Below are positions 1 through 8,620 of a stretch of DNA of 64,000 bases, piece after piece (positions within the stretch are counted from its first letter, which is position 1; each line of letters starts with the position of its first letter). The notes beneath the pieces are model-generated. The model worked only from the letters and a program-made list of their open reading frames with translations. It did not search any database and had not been told where the DNA came from. The DNA is from JACKJP01 sp050249695 (GTDB taxonomy: Bacteria > Pseudomonadota > Alphaproteobacteria > Rhizobiales > Tepidamorphaceae), in NCBI GenBank assembly GCA_050249695.1, contig JBFWQA010000003.1:372001-436000 (forward strand), read 5' to 3'. The position numbers were made by a program, and so were the translations under genes.

Positions 1-23
1 ATCGACACCGTGACTTCGGCCAT
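1..23 (-). CDS. zapA: ZapA, cell division protein (N-terminal fragment)
   Basis: Only the first seven full codons and part of the eighth lie in the window; they read MAEVTVS plus an Ile/Met-type codon. This matches the usual start of alphaproteobacterial ZapA, a small FtsZ-ring stabilising protein. The gene runs off the left edge. It begins 36 bases after the stop of the DUF4164 gene on the same strand, and a zapA gene beside DUF4164 and tkt is the expected order in this group. The call rests on very little sequence plus synteny. Confidence 0.55.
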
Positions 24-59
24 GCGCTTCCCGCCCGCTCAAGCCCGCTGCACGCCCTT

Positions 60-359
60 TCAGGCGTTCTCGGCCCCCAAAACGTCGCGGATGGCGCCCA
101 TCGCCTTGTCGATCCGCGCTTCGACCTCGTCGCGCGCGGCGACGAGCGCGCTGTTCGCGGCCAGCGCCACGTCCAGCTCCTGTGCCAGCCTCGACCGGTC
201 CCCCGACAGGTTCTGTATGTCGCCCCGCAGCTTTTCCGCTTCCTCGCTGGTCGCCAGCCTGTGGACAATCGCCGATTCGAGAGCGTCCAGCGCGCGGTTC
301 AACCGGCGGCTGGCCGTTTCGATCGGCGATGGCGTATTGGCGGCGTCCGACATCAACAA
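60..359 (-). CDS. DUF4164 family coiled-coil protein
   Basis: A 99-residue, Ala/Glu/Arg-rich protein, helical throughout and predicted to be mostly coiled coil from about residue 15 to 90. It has no membrane segment or signal peptide. It resembles the DUF4164 family, small proteins encoded just upstream of zapA in Hyphomicrobiales. Its function is not known; the zapA neighbour suggests a link to the division machinery, which is inference. It is divergent from tkt. The ATG at 359 is preceded by a GGAGG-like stretch (bases 360-370, minus strand). Confidence 0.72.
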   Translation of the reverse strand: MLMSDAANTPSPIETASRRLNRALDALESAIVHRLATSEEAEKLRGDIQNLSGDRSRLAQELDVALAANSALVAARDEVEARIDKAMGAIRDVLGAENA

Positions 360-673
360 CCTCCGTCAGCGCGGATTCGGTCTTGCAGGCAACACATTAG
401 GCCCGCGACTTTAACGATCGCTCGAACCCGTGGTCAACCGGAGCCTGATGACATCCAGTGTTTATGCGTCCGCTTCAAGGCAGCGTCCCGGCGGCACACA
501 TTGACTCGGGCCGATTTGTCGTGTTTTGGAGTGCCGCGCCAGTTGCCCGACCGACCGCCCGGCGGGCCTAGGCGGGCAATTGGCCAGAAAATCGACTTGG
601 AGAGTTCTGCGCCCGCATGGCGGATCCGGGATTTCCCCTCACCGACACTGCAGATGGCGCCAAGAAGCACCGC
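360..673. promoter_or_regulatory. Divergent control region between DUF4164/zapA and tkt
   Basis: This is 314 bases without a supported gene. On the minus strand TTGACC (432-437) and TTAAAG (409-414) are separated by 17 bases, a fair sigma-70 promoter for the DUF4164-zapA unit. On the plus strand TTGACT (501-506) with a 17-base spacer leads to a poor -10 (524-529), so the tkt promoter is less certain. No clear operator was seen. An in-frame ATG at 617 could extend tkt by 19 codons but adds sequence not typical of the family. Confidence 0.3.
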
Positions 674-2680
674 ATGAGCGACTCAGATCAAAAGGTATCC
701 CACACGCAGATGGCCAACGCCATCCGCGCCCTCGCCATGGACGCGGTCGAGGCCGCGAATTCCGGTCATCCCGGCATGCCCATGGGCGCCGCCGACGTCG
801 CGACCGTCCTGTTCACCCGCTTCATGAAGTTCAATCCGTCCGACCCGGCCTGGCCGGACCGCGACCGCTTCGTGCTATCCGCCGGGCACGGGTCGATGCT
901 GCTCTATGCGCTTCTGCACCTGCTCGGCTACGAGGACATGACGCTCGATCAGCTTCGCAATTTCCGTCAGCTCGGCGCCGCGACGGCCGGGCATCCGGAA
1001 TACGGACACGCGGCCGGCATCGAGACGACGACGGGGCCGCTCGGGCAGGGCCTCGCCAACGCCGTCGGCATGGCGATCGCGGAACGTCACCTCGCCGCCG
1101 AGTTCGGCGCCGGCGTCGTCGATCACTATACCTATGTCCTGGCCGGCGACGGCTGCCTGATGGAAGGGATCAGTCACGAGGCGATCTCGCTGGCCGGCCA
1201 TCTGAAGCTTTCCAGGCTCATCGTTCTGTTCGACGACAACGGCATTTCCATCGACGGGCCGGTGTCGCTGTCCGAGAGCGGCGACCAGATCGAACGGTTC
1301 GAGGCCGCCGGCTGGCATGCCGAACGGGTCGACGGGCATGATCCCGAGGCCATCGCCTCAGCTCTCGAGCGCGCCAGGGCCTCCGACCGTCCCAGCATGA
1401 TCGCCTGCCGCACGACGATCGGCTTCGGCGCGCCCAAAAAGGCCGGCACGGCCGGTGTCCACGGCTCGCCGCTGGGCGATGAGGAACTGGCCGGCGCCAA
1501 GGCGGCGCTCGGCTGGAAGCATGAACCCTTCGACATTCCCGCCGACATCCGCGATTCCTGGCGGCTCGCCGGGCTCAAGGCCTGCAAGCCCTACAAAGCC
1601 TGGAAACAGCGCCTGTCGGAACTCCCGCCGGAACGCAAGGCCGAGTTCGAACGTCGCATGAGCGGCGACCTGCCCGCCGGCTTCGACGCCGCCATGGTCG
1701 CCTACAAGAAGAAGCTGAGCCACGACGCGCCGAAGGTCGCGACCCGCAAGGCGTCCGAAATGGCGCTCGAGGTCATCAACGCGCAGCTCCCCGAGACGCT
1801 CGGCGGTTCCGCCGACCTGACCGGCTCCAACAACACCCGCACCAAGGGCATGGAGGCGATGTCGGCGGAGAATTACGGCGGCCGCTACATCCATTGGGGC
1901 GTACGCGAGCACGCCATGGGCGCCGGCATGAACGGCCTTGCCCTGCATGGCGGCGTCATTCCCTATGGCGGCACCTTCCTCGTCTTCACGGACTACTGTC
2001 GTCCTGCCATTCGCCTTTCCGCGCTGATGGGCCAGCGCGTCGTCTATGTGATGACGCACGACTCCATCGGCCTTGGCGAGGACGGCCCGACACATCAGCC
2101 GGTTGAGCATCTCGCCAGCCTCAGGGCGATGCCGAACGTCTATGTGATGCGCCCGGCGGATGCCGTCGAGACGGCCGAATGCTGGCAGGCGGCGCTGCAC
2201 AGGAAGAACGCGCCGACCGTCCTTGCGCTGACGCGCCAGAACCTGCCGAACCTGCGCAATGACCATACCGAGGACAACCGCGCGGCGCGCGGCGCCTACC
2301 GCATCATCCAGGCGTCCGAGCAGTCGAAGGTGACGATCTTCGCTTCGGGCTCGGAGGTCGAGATCGCGGCGGCGGCGCGCGAGATACTCGAAGGCGACGG
2401 CATCCCGACCCGCGTGGTTTCCGTTCCCTGCTTCGAACTCTTCGCCGAGCAGGACGCAGACTACCAGACTGCCGTCATCGGCAAGTCGCCGGTCAAGATC
2501 GCCGTGGAAGCGGGCGTCAAGATGGGCTGGGAGCGTTTCATCGGCGACCGGGGCGGTTTCGTCGGAATGAGTTCGTTCGGCGCCAGCGGCCCCTACCAGG
2601 ACCTCTACAGACATTTCGGCATTACCCCGCAGGCCGTCGCCGACATGGCACGCGCGAAGCTCGCGGAACTGGAAGACTGA
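674..2680 (+). CDS. tkt: Transketolase
   Basis: Transfers two-carbon ketol units between sugar phosphates in the non-oxidative pentose phosphate pathway and Calvin cycle; thiamine diphosphate and divalent metal dependent; cytosolic. The 668-residue length is normal. The substrate-binding SGHPG is at residues 30-34. The thiamine diphosphate motif begins with GDG at 158-160 and ends at the following DDN. The central pyrimidine-binding domain and C-terminal domain are intact. The ATG at 674 was chosen because it aligns with the usual N-terminus; an ATG at 617 is in frame. It leads an operon of carbon-metabolism genes (gap, pgk, fba). Confidence 0.96.
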   Translation: MSDSDQKVSHTQMANAIRALAMDAVEAANSGHPGMPMGAADVATVLFTRFMKFNPSDPAWPDRDRFVLSAGHGSMLLYALLHLLGYEDMTLDQLRNFRQLGAATAGHPEYGHAAGIETTTGPLGQGLANAVGMAIAERHLAAEFGAGVVDHYTYVLAGDGCLMEGISHEAISLAGHLKLSRLIVLFDDNGISIDGPVSLSESGDQIERFEAAGWHAERVDGHDPEAIASALERARASDRPSMIACRTTIGFGAPKKAGTAGVHGSPLGDEELAGAKAALGWKHEPFDIPADIRDSWRLAGLKACKPYKAWKQRLSELPPERKAEFERRMSGDLPAGFDAAMVAYKKKLSHDAPKVATRKASEMALEVINAQLPETLGGSADLTGSNNTRTKGMEAMSAENYGGRYIHWGVREHAMGAGMNGLALHGGVIPYGGTFLVFTDYCRPAIRLSALMGQRVVYVMTHDSIGLGEDGPTHQPVEHLASLRAMPNVYVMRPADAVETAECWQAALHRKNAPTVLALTRQNLPNLRNDHTEDNRAARGAYRIIQASEQSKVTIFASGSEVEIAAAAREILEGDGIPTRVVSVPCFELFAEQDADYQTAVIGKSPVKIAVEAGVKMGWERFIGDRGGFVGMSSFGASGPYQDLYRHFGITPQAVADMARAKLAELED

Positions 2681-2731
2681 TCCGCCGTTGCCCGCAAGGC
2701 CAGGCACGCCCACGCTAAGGAGACAGAGAGA

Positions 2732-3733
2732 ATGACCGTGAAAGTCGCCATCAACGGTTTTGGCAGGATAGGACGCAACGTCCTCAGGGCGATCGTCGAG
2801 TCCGGCCGTACCGACATCGAGGTCGTCGCCATCAACGATCTCGGTCCGGTCGAGACCAACGCCCATCTGATCCGCTATGACAGCGTGCATGGCCGTTTCC
2901 CCGGCAAGGTCACCGTCACCGGCGATACGATCGATGTCGGCCGCGGCCCGATCCGCGTCACCGCCGTCCGCGATCCGAAGGAACTCCCCTGGAAGGATGT
3001 CGATGTCGCGCTGGAATGCACCGGCATCTTCACCGACCGCGACAAGGCCGCGATCCATCTGGCGAACGGCTCCAAGCGCATCGTCGTGTCCGCCCCGTCC
3101 GCGGGCGCCGACAAGACGATCGTCTACGGTGTCAATCACGGCGCGCTGACGAAGGAAGACAAGGTCATCTCCAACGCGTCCTGCACGACCAATTGCCTCG
3201 CCCCCGTCGCCTACGTCCTCAACAAGGCGATCGGCATCGAGACCGGCTTCATGACGACGATCCACTCCTATACGGGCGATCAGCCGACGCTCGACACGAT
3301 GCACAAGGATCTCTACCGCGCCCGCGCCGCCGCGCTCTCCATGATCCCGACCACCACCGGTGCCGCCAAAGCGGTCGGCCTCGTCCTGCCGGAACTCAAC
3401 GGCAAGCTCGACGGCGTTTCGATCCGCGTGCCGACCCCGAATGTTTCGGTCGTCGACCTGACCTTCGTCGCCTCGCGCAAGACCAACGCGGAAGAGATCA
3501 ACGCCGCGATCAAGGAAGCGGCCGACGGTAAGCTGAAGGGCATTCTCGGCTACACGAACGAGCCGCTCGTCTCCTGCGACTTCAACCACGATCCCCATTC
3601 CTCGGTTTTCCACATGGACCAGACCAAGGTGATGGCAGGCACGATGTGCCGCATCCTGTCCTGGTACGATAATGAGTGGGGCTTCTCCAACCGCATGAGC
3701 GACACCGCCGTCGCCTTTGGCAAGCTTATATAG
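2732..3733 (+). CDS. gap: Glyceraldehyde-3-phosphate dehydrogenase
   Basis: Oxidises and phosphorylates glyceraldehyde-3-phosphate to 1,3-bisphosphoglycerate with NAD(P). The protein has 333 residues. The dinucleotide-binding GFGRIG is at 9-14, the catalytic Cys is C151 in SNASCTTN, and the family C-terminal WYDNEWGFSNR is present. An AAGGAG ribosome site lies 9-10 bases before the ATG. It sits 51 bases downstream of tkt and upstream of pgk, so it is almost certainly cotranscribed with them. All hallmark residues are intact. Confidence 0.97.
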   Translation: MTVKVAINGFGRIGRNVLRAIVESGRTDIEVVAINDLGPVETNAHLIRYDSVHGRFPGKVTVTGDTIDVGRGPIRVTAVRDPKELPWKDVDVALECTGIFTDRDKAAIHLANGSKRIVVSAPSAGADKTIVYGVNHGALTKEDKVISNASCTTNCLAPVAYVLNKAIGIETGFMTTIHSYTGDQPTLDTMHKDLYRARAAALSMIPTTTGAAKAVGLVLPELNGKLDGVSIRVPTPNVSVVDLTFVASRKTNAEEINAAIKEAADGKLKGILGYTNEPLVSCDFNHDPHSSVFHMDQTKVMAGTMCRILSWYDNEWGFSNRMSDTAVAFGKLI

Positions 3734-3738
3734 GTCTG

Positions 3739-3936
3739 ATGGAGATATTCGGCTTCAGCATCCCGGGCATATTGATCGTTGCCGTGGCGCTCACGGGGCT
3801 GGGGCTGGGATTCTTTATCCTCACGAAGCGCAATGAGGCGCAGCGGCGTAGGGGACGCGGCGGATGGAAGTCCGACGTGGATCAACGCAAGGCGGAAACT
3901 ATGCGTAATCATGGCCCTGCCGGTCTTGAACGATAA
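3739..3936 (+). CDS. Small single-span membrane protein, unknown
   Basis: A 65-codon ORF that begins 5 bases after the gap stop codon. It encodes a hydrophobic segment at about residues 5-28 (IPGILIVAVALTGLGLGFF), then a basic, Arg-rich tail (RRRGRGGWK). I recognise no family. The placement inside a tightly packed operon, the clear membrane segment followed by positive charges (inside topology), and the lack of any other candidate in the gap-pgk spacer support a real gene. There is no obvious Shine-Dalgarno beyond the gap terminus, so translational coupling to gap is the likely mode. It could still be a chance ORF. Confidence 0.45.
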   Translation: MEIFGFSIPGILIVAVALTGLGLGFFILTKRNEAQRRRGRGGWKSDVDQRKAETMRNHGPAGLER

Positions 3937-3965
3937 TCTCGCTTCGCGAAGAAAATTGCCTCACC

Positions 3966-5162
3966 ATGGATAAGTTCAACACCATCGAAAATCTCGCCCC
4001 GGCCGGCAAACACGTCCTTGTCCGCGTCGATCTCAACGTTCCGATGGATGGCGACCGCGTTACCGACGACACGCGCCTGAGAGCGGTCGCGCCCACCATC
4101 AACGAACTCGCCGACAAAGGTGCGAAGGTCGTTTTGCTGGCCCATTTCGACCGACCCAAGGGCAAGGTCGTGCCGGAAATGTCGCTGCTCCGTGTCGTAC
4201 CCGCCCTGTCCGGCGTACTGGGCCGCGATGTTGCGTTTGCCGAAGATTGCGTCGGAGAACAGGCAAGCAGCGCCAGCAATGCGATGAAGAACGGCGATGT
4301 CCTCCTTCTCGACAACACCCGTTTCCATCCCGGCGAGGAGAAGAACGATCCCGCCTTTGCCGCCGAACTGGCGCGCGGCATGGATTTCTATGTCAACGAC
4401 GCCTTTTCCTGCGCCCACCGGGCCCATGCCTCCACCGAAGGCGTCGCGCATCTCCTGCCATCGGCCGCAGGGCGTTCCATGCAGGCCGAACTCGATGCGC
4501 TCGGCGCCGCGCTGACCAGCCCGAAGCGCCCTGTCCTCGCCGTTGTTGGCGGGGCCAAGGTTTCGACAAAGCTCGACCTGCTGGGCAATTTGTCCTCGAA
4601 GGTGGACATGATCGCGATCGGCGGCGGCATGGCCAATACGTTCCTGGCCGCCCTCGGTCACAATGTCGGCAAGTCCCTGTGCGAGCATGATCTGCTCGAT
4701 ACCGCGCGCAAGATCGTGGACGAGGCCGCGACAAACAACTGCGAGATTGTGCTGCCGACCGATGTCGTGGCGGCGAAGGCATTCGCCGCCAACGCGCCGC
4801 ACCGCATCTGCGGCCTCGACGAGGTCGCGGCGGACGAGATGATTCTCGACATCGGTGCGGCGACCGTCCAGTCTCTGACGGCGCGTCTGGAGACGGTGCG
4901 GACCGTCGTATGGAACGGCCCGTTCGGCGCCTTCGAGCTGGAGCCGTTCGACGCCGGCACGAACGCGATCGCAAACAAGGTCGCGGCGGCGACGAAGGCG
5001 GGCCGGATGATTTCCGTCGCCGGCGGCGGCGACACGGTCGCGGCGCTGAACAAGGCGGGCGCGGCCGGCGGATTTACCTATGTGTCCACGGCGGGCGGCG
5101 CCTTCCTGGAATGGCTGGAAGGCAAGACCCTGCCGGGGGTCGAGGCATTGCGCATCGGCTGA
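3966..5162 (+). CDS. pgk: Phosphoglycerate kinase
   Basis: Transfers phosphate between 1,3-bisphosphoglycerate and ADP, or the reverse in gluconeogenesis or the Calvin cycle. The 398-residue length is normal. The N-terminal substrate-binding RVDLNVP is at residues 20-26. The C-terminal nucleotide-binding region holds the NGPFGAFE and GGGDTVAAL motifs. It lies between gap and fba on the same strand, 38 bases before fba. Nothing is missing or unusual. Confidence 0.97.
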   Translation: MDKFNTIENLAPAGKHVLVRVDLNVPMDGDRVTDDTRLRAVAPTINELADKGAKVVLLAHFDRPKGKVVPEMSLLRVVPALSGVLGRDVAFAEDCVGEQASSASNAMKNGDVLLLDNTRFHPGEEKNDPAFAAELARGMDFYVNDAFSCAHRAHASTEGVAHLLPSAAGRSMQAELDALGAALTSPKRPVLAVVGGAKVSTKLDLLGNLSSKVDMIAIGGGMANTFLAALGHNVGKSLCEHDLLDTARKIVDEAATNNCEIVLPTDVVAAKAFAANAPHRICGLDEVAADEMILDIGAATVQSLTARLETVRTVVWNGPFGAFELEPFDAGTNAIANKVAAATKAGRMISVAGGGDTVAALNKAGAAGGFTYVSTAGGAFLEWLEGKTLPGVEALRIG

Positions 5163-5200
5163 CCGCAGCCCGGTGCTCCAATCAGGAGAACGAGAACAAG

Positions 5201-6232
5201 ATGAGTGAACGGCTTGAAGATATCGCGGCCGCCATGGTCGCGAAGGGCAAGGGAATCCTTGCCGCCGACGAGAGCAGCGGCACGATCAAGAAGCGCTTCG
5301 ATTCCATCGGCGTGACCTCCACAGAGGACAGCCGCCGCGACTATCGCGAGATGCTGTTCCGCACCGAGAACGCGATGAGCGGCTATATTTCTGGCGTCAT
5401 CCTCTATGACGAGACGCTGCGCCAGAAGGCCAAGGACGGCACGCCGCTGGCCGAACTGATCCGCGCGGCAGGCGCGGTGCCGGGCATCAAGGTGGACGCG
5501 GGCGCCAAGGACATGCCGTTCTTCCCCGGCGAGAAGATCACCGAGGGCCTCGACGGGCTGCGCGAGCGCCTGAAGGAGTATTACGGCCTCGGCGCGCGCT
5601 TTGCCAAATGGCGCGCCGTCATCGATATCGCCGAAGGCCTGCCCACCTGGGGCTGCGTGAAGCAGAACGCGCAGGCGCTGGCGCGCTACGCGGCGCTTTG
5701 CCAGGAACAGGGCATCGTCCCCATCGTCGAACCGGAAGTGCTGATGGACGGTCCGGTTGCGGCCCATGACATCGACCGCTGCTACGAAGTCACCGAGTGG
5801 GTGCTGAAGACGGTCTTCACCGAGCTCTATGATGCCCGCGTCATGCTTGAAGGCATGGTGCTGAAGCCCAACATGGTCATCGCCGGCAAGAACGCGAAGA
5901 AACAGGCGAGCGCGGAAGAGGTTGCCGAGAAGACGCTCCGCTGCCTGAAGTCGACCGTTCCACCCGCGGTCCCGGGCATCGCCTTTCTGTCGGGCGGGCA
6001 GTCCGACGAGGACGCAACCCGCCATCTTTCGCTGATGAACGCCGCCGGCCCGCTGCCCTGGGCGCTGACCTTCTCCTATGGCCGTGCGCTGCAGGCCGCA
6101 GCGCTCACCGCGTGGCGCGGCAAGCCTGACAACGTTCCCGCCGCGCAGAAGGCCTTCGATCATCGGGCACGGATGAACGGGCTGGCCGCGACGGGCGAAT
6201 GGACGCCCGCGCTCGAGCGTGAAGCGAGCTGA
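5201..6232 (+). CDS. fba: Class I fructose-bisphosphate aldolase
   Basis: Cleaves or forms fructose-1,6-bisphosphate using a Schiff-base lysine and no metal. The 343-residue protein carries the class I active-site signature LEGMVLKPN; the Schiff-base lysine is K222. The usual upstream ILAADESSGTIKKRF segment is near residue 20. Start at 5201 follows an AGGAG site; the frame stays open far upstream into pgk, but that part is a shadow. It is the last gene of the tkt-gap-pgk-fba unit, and a strong terminator follows 31 bases after the stop. Confidence 0.96.
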   Translation: MSERLEDIAAAMVAKGKGILAADESSGTIKKRFDSIGVTSTEDSRRDYREMLFRTENAMSGYISGVILYDETLRQKAKDGTPLAELIRAAGAVPGIKVDAGAKDMPFFPGEKITEGLDGLRERLKEYYGLGARFAKWRAVIDIAEGLPTWGCVKQNAQALARYAALCQEQGIVPIVEPEVLMDGPVAAHDIDRCYEVTEWVLKTVFTELYDARVMLEGMVLKPNMVIAGKNAKKQASAEEVAEKTLRCLKSTVPPAVPGIAFLSGGQSDEDATRHLSLMNAAGPLPWALTFSYGRALQAAALTAWRGKPDNVPAAQKAFDHRARMNGLAATGEWTPALEREAS

Positions 6233-6262
6233 GCTTTCGCTGGCAGCCGATCGGCACATGAA

Positions 6263-6292
6263 GGGGGGCATCGAAACGCCCCCCTTTTTTTT
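6263..6292 (+). terminator. Rho-independent terminator of the tkt-fba operon
   Basis: A perfect 7-bp stem GGGGGGC/GCCCCCC (6263-6269 and 6278-6284) with an 8-base loop is followed directly by eight T (6285-6292). It lies 31 bases after the fba stop and before the ThiE-like gene, so it closes the glycolytic operon. Confidence 0.93.
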
Positions 6293-6354
6293 GCCGGATT
6301 CACCCGCTCATAATCGGCTGATTCCCTGATGTTCCGTCCAAGTCAGATTTCACG

Positions 6355-6969
6355 ATGAACGAAACGGCCTGCCGTCTCTACCTGATCGCGCCGCCCGGGC
6401 TTGCGCCGCGGGAGACGGCCAATGCGATCGCCGCCGCCGCCGAAGGAGGCGATATCGCCGCGCTTCTCATTCCTCCCGGCAGCGACACAGCCGCCCTCTG
6501 TGCCGCATGCGCGCCGATCACCGCGCCCGCCGGCATCGCCCTGATCGTCACCGGCACGGACAGTTTTTCCGTGCCCGCCGAGGCGGACGGGCTGCATCTG
6601 GAACAGCCGGACGCGAAGACGCTGAAACTGGCGGTCAGGCGGCTGCACCCGCGCCTCAGTGTCGGCGTCGGCGGAATCGAGGACCGCCATGCCGCGATGC
6701 TCGCCGGCGAAGAAGGGCCCGACTATGTGATGTTCGGAAAGATCGCCGACACGGCGCCCGCGACGGCCGATCTCGTCGGCTGGTGGAGCGAGCTTTTCAC
6801 GATTCCCTCCGTCGCCATCATCGGTGACCGGCTGGAAGACGCCGCATCGCTCGTCGCGGCGGGAGCCGATTTCATCGCAGCGGGCAATGCCGTCTGGCAG
6901 GCCAGGGAGTGTCCGGCCGATGCGGTCGCGAGGCTGGGCAGGCTGTGCGCTGGCGAGGTTCACGCATGA
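6355..6969 (+). CDS. ThiE-like (thiamine phosphate synthase superfamily) protein
   Basis: A 204-residue protein with the repeating beta/alpha pattern and phosphate-binding end (GADFIAAGNAVW) of the ThiE/TenI TIM-barrel family. Typical ThiE features are weak: the N-terminal LYLIAPP replaces the usual LYLITD, and the segment where ThiE has a GP..PT.TK motif reads FGKIADTAPATAD, without the conserved Lys. It would usually be annotated thiamine phosphate synthase, but catalytic competence is doubtful. Its stop overlaps the start of the Sel1-repeat gene by 4 bases, so the two are translationally coupled. Confidence 0.72.
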   Translation: MNETACRLYLIAPPGLAPRETANAIAAAAEGGDIAALLIPPGSDTAALCAACAPITAPAGIALIVTGTDSFSVPAEADGLHLEQPDAKTLKLAVRRLHPRLSVGVGGIEDRHAAMLAGEEGPDYVMFGKIADTAPATADLVGWWSELFTIPSVAIIGDRLEDAASLVAAGADFIAAGNAVWQARECPADAVARLGRLCAGEVHA

Positions 6970-7916
6970 TACGTCCTCTCCTTTGCGCCGTTCTCGCCTT
7001 CGGCGCATGCCTTGCCTTGTCCGCGCCGGCGGCGGCGATTTCAATAAAGAGCGAAACCCCGCAGGCCGAGAAGGCGCCGGCCAGCGCCGACGCCTATGCC
7101 GACTACCAGCGCGGCGAATTCAAGTCCGCCTTCTCCAAGGCGAGCGAACTTGCCCAGAAAGGCGATACGGCCGCGCAGACGCTGCTCGGCCTGCTCTACC
7201 GTCAGGGGCTCGGCACCAAGCGCGACGACGCCATGGCCATCGAATGGTATTCCAAGGCCGCGCTTGCCGGCGACCGCGAGGCGCAGTTCGCCCTCGGTCT
7301 GATGATCGCCCGTGGCGAAGGCACCGCGAAGGACCCCGCCAAGGCCGCCGGCTGGTTCCAGGCCGCCGCCGATCAGGGCCATCTGGAGGCCCATTACAAT
7401 CTGGCGCTGATCTATGTCGCCGGCGACGGCGTTCCGCAGGATCTGGAGAAAGCCGCCGAACTCTTGACCTTCGGCGCCGAGCGCGGCCACGCCGAAAGCC
7501 AGTACAGTCTCGGCGCGCTCTACGCCGATGGACGCGGCGTGCGGAAGGATATCGACCGCGCGGCCTACTATATCGGCCTTGCCGCGGCGCAGCGCATGCC
7601 GGCGGCGGAAGTCGAGCACGCGCTGATGGTGCTGCGTGGCGACGGCATGCCCAAGGACGAGAAGAAGGCGCGCGCCCTCTTCAAGTCCGCCGCCGAGCGC
7701 GGAAACGTCATCGCGCAGAACCGGCTCGCCCGGATGCTCGCGGTCGGCATGGGCGGCGACGCCGACCCGATCGAAGCTGTCAAATGGCATCTGATCGCCC
7801 GGCGCGCCGGTCTGGCGGACGGCTGGCTCGACGGTTTCATCGCCTCGCTTTCCAAGGAGCAGGAGGCCGAGGCCCGCAAGCGCGCCCAGGACTATGTGGC
7901 GCCGGCACAGCGCTGA
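6966..7916 (+). CDS. Exported Sel1-like repeat (tetratricopeptide-type) protein
   Basis: A 316-residue protein. Residues 1-24 form a signal peptide (MIRPLL, hydrophobic core, SAPAAA). The remainder is at least six Sel1-type 36-residue repeats of the form A..LG.MY..G.GV..D...A..W...AA..G. Such proteins act as periplasmic scaffolds; the partner is unknown here. It starts inside the stop of the ThiE-like gene (ATGA overlap). In related genomes this pair sits between fba and efp, as here. Confidence 0.85.
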   Translation: MIRPLLCAVLAFGACLALSAPAAAISIKSETPQAEKAPASADAYADYQRGEFKSAFSKASELAQKGDTAAQTLLGLLYRQGLGTKRDDAMAIEWYSKAALAGDREAQFALGLMIARGEGTAKDPAKAAGWFQAAADQGHLEAHYNLALIYVAGDGVPQDLEKAAELLTFGAERGHAESQYSLGALYADGRGVRKDIDRAAYYIGLAAAQRMPAAEVEHALMVLRGDGMPKDEKKARALFKSAAERGNVIAQNRLARMLAVGMGGDADPIEAVKWHLIARRAGLADGWLDGFIASLSKEQEAEARKRAQDYVAPAQR

Positions 7917-8034
7917 TCCCTCCTTCGGCGCCCGCCGCTCCATTGCACCGCGCCCGCGAAACGTTTAGAAGGCCCGCAACCTCCGGCGGTTTCTCCAGTC
8001 CCGCCGCGCCATAACCGAACATCGCAGGCAGTCC

Positions 8035-8598
8035 ATGAAGATCAACGGCAACGAAATCCGTCCTGGCAACGTCATCCAGCACAACGATTCCCTCTGGGTC
8101 GCGGTCAAGGCCAACGCGGTCAAGCCGGGCAAGGGCGGCGCATATAATCAGGTCGAACTGAAGAACCTGCTCAACGGATCCAAGCTCAACGAGCGCTTCC
8201 GCGCCTCCGAAACCGTTGAGCGGGTCCGCCTCGAACAGAAGGACTTCCAGTTCCTCTATGCCGAGGGCGACCAGCTGGTGTTCATGGACACCGAAACCTA
8301 CGACCAGATCAATCTCGCCGAGGATTTCGTCGGCGAGCGCGCCGCCTTCCTGCAGGACGGCATGATGGTGACTGTGGAAATGCATGAGGGCACACCCATC
8401 GGCATCACCCTTCCCGCTCAAGTCGTCCTCGAGGTGACCGAGGCCGAACCGGTGGTCAAGGGCCAGACGGCGGCATCTTCCTACAAGCCGGCGATCCTCG
8501 AGAACGGCGTTCGCTGCATGGTGCCGCCCTTCGTCTCGGTGGGCGAGAAGATCGTCGTGGACACCGCCGAGATCGCCTATCTGCGTCGCGCCGACTGA
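8035..8598 (+). CDS. efp: Translation elongation factor P
   Basis: Rescues ribosomes stalled at polyproline stretches. The 187-residue length is exact for the family, with the KOW-like N domain and two OB domains. The tip lysine normally modified by EpmA/EpmB is K33 in KPGKGGA, so this is the lysylated type. No epmA or epmB is visible in the window. ATG at 8035 is the only reasonable start. The inositol-phosphatase-family gene follows 22 bases later on the same strand. Confidence 0.96.
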   Translation: MKINGNEIRPGNVIQHNDSLWVAVKANAVKPGKGGAYNQVELKNLLNGSKLNERFRASETVERVRLEQKDFQFLYAEGDQLVFMDTETYDQINLAEDFVGERAAFLQDGMMVTVEMHEGTPIGITLPAQVVLEVTEAEPVVKGQTAASSYKPAILENGVRCMVPPFVSVGEKIVVDTAEIAYLRRAD

Positions 8599-8620
8599 CG
8601 CGGAAGCAGGAGCAAGTCGT

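Noticed and set aside
617..673. Upstream ATG for tkt
   Set aside because: It adds 19 residues without similarity; the ATG at 674 aligns with the usual N-terminus.
1358..3613. Long minus-strand ORF of 751 codons
   Set aside because: It lies antisense to tkt and gap, has composition expected from reversed GC-rich codons, and shows no family pattern.
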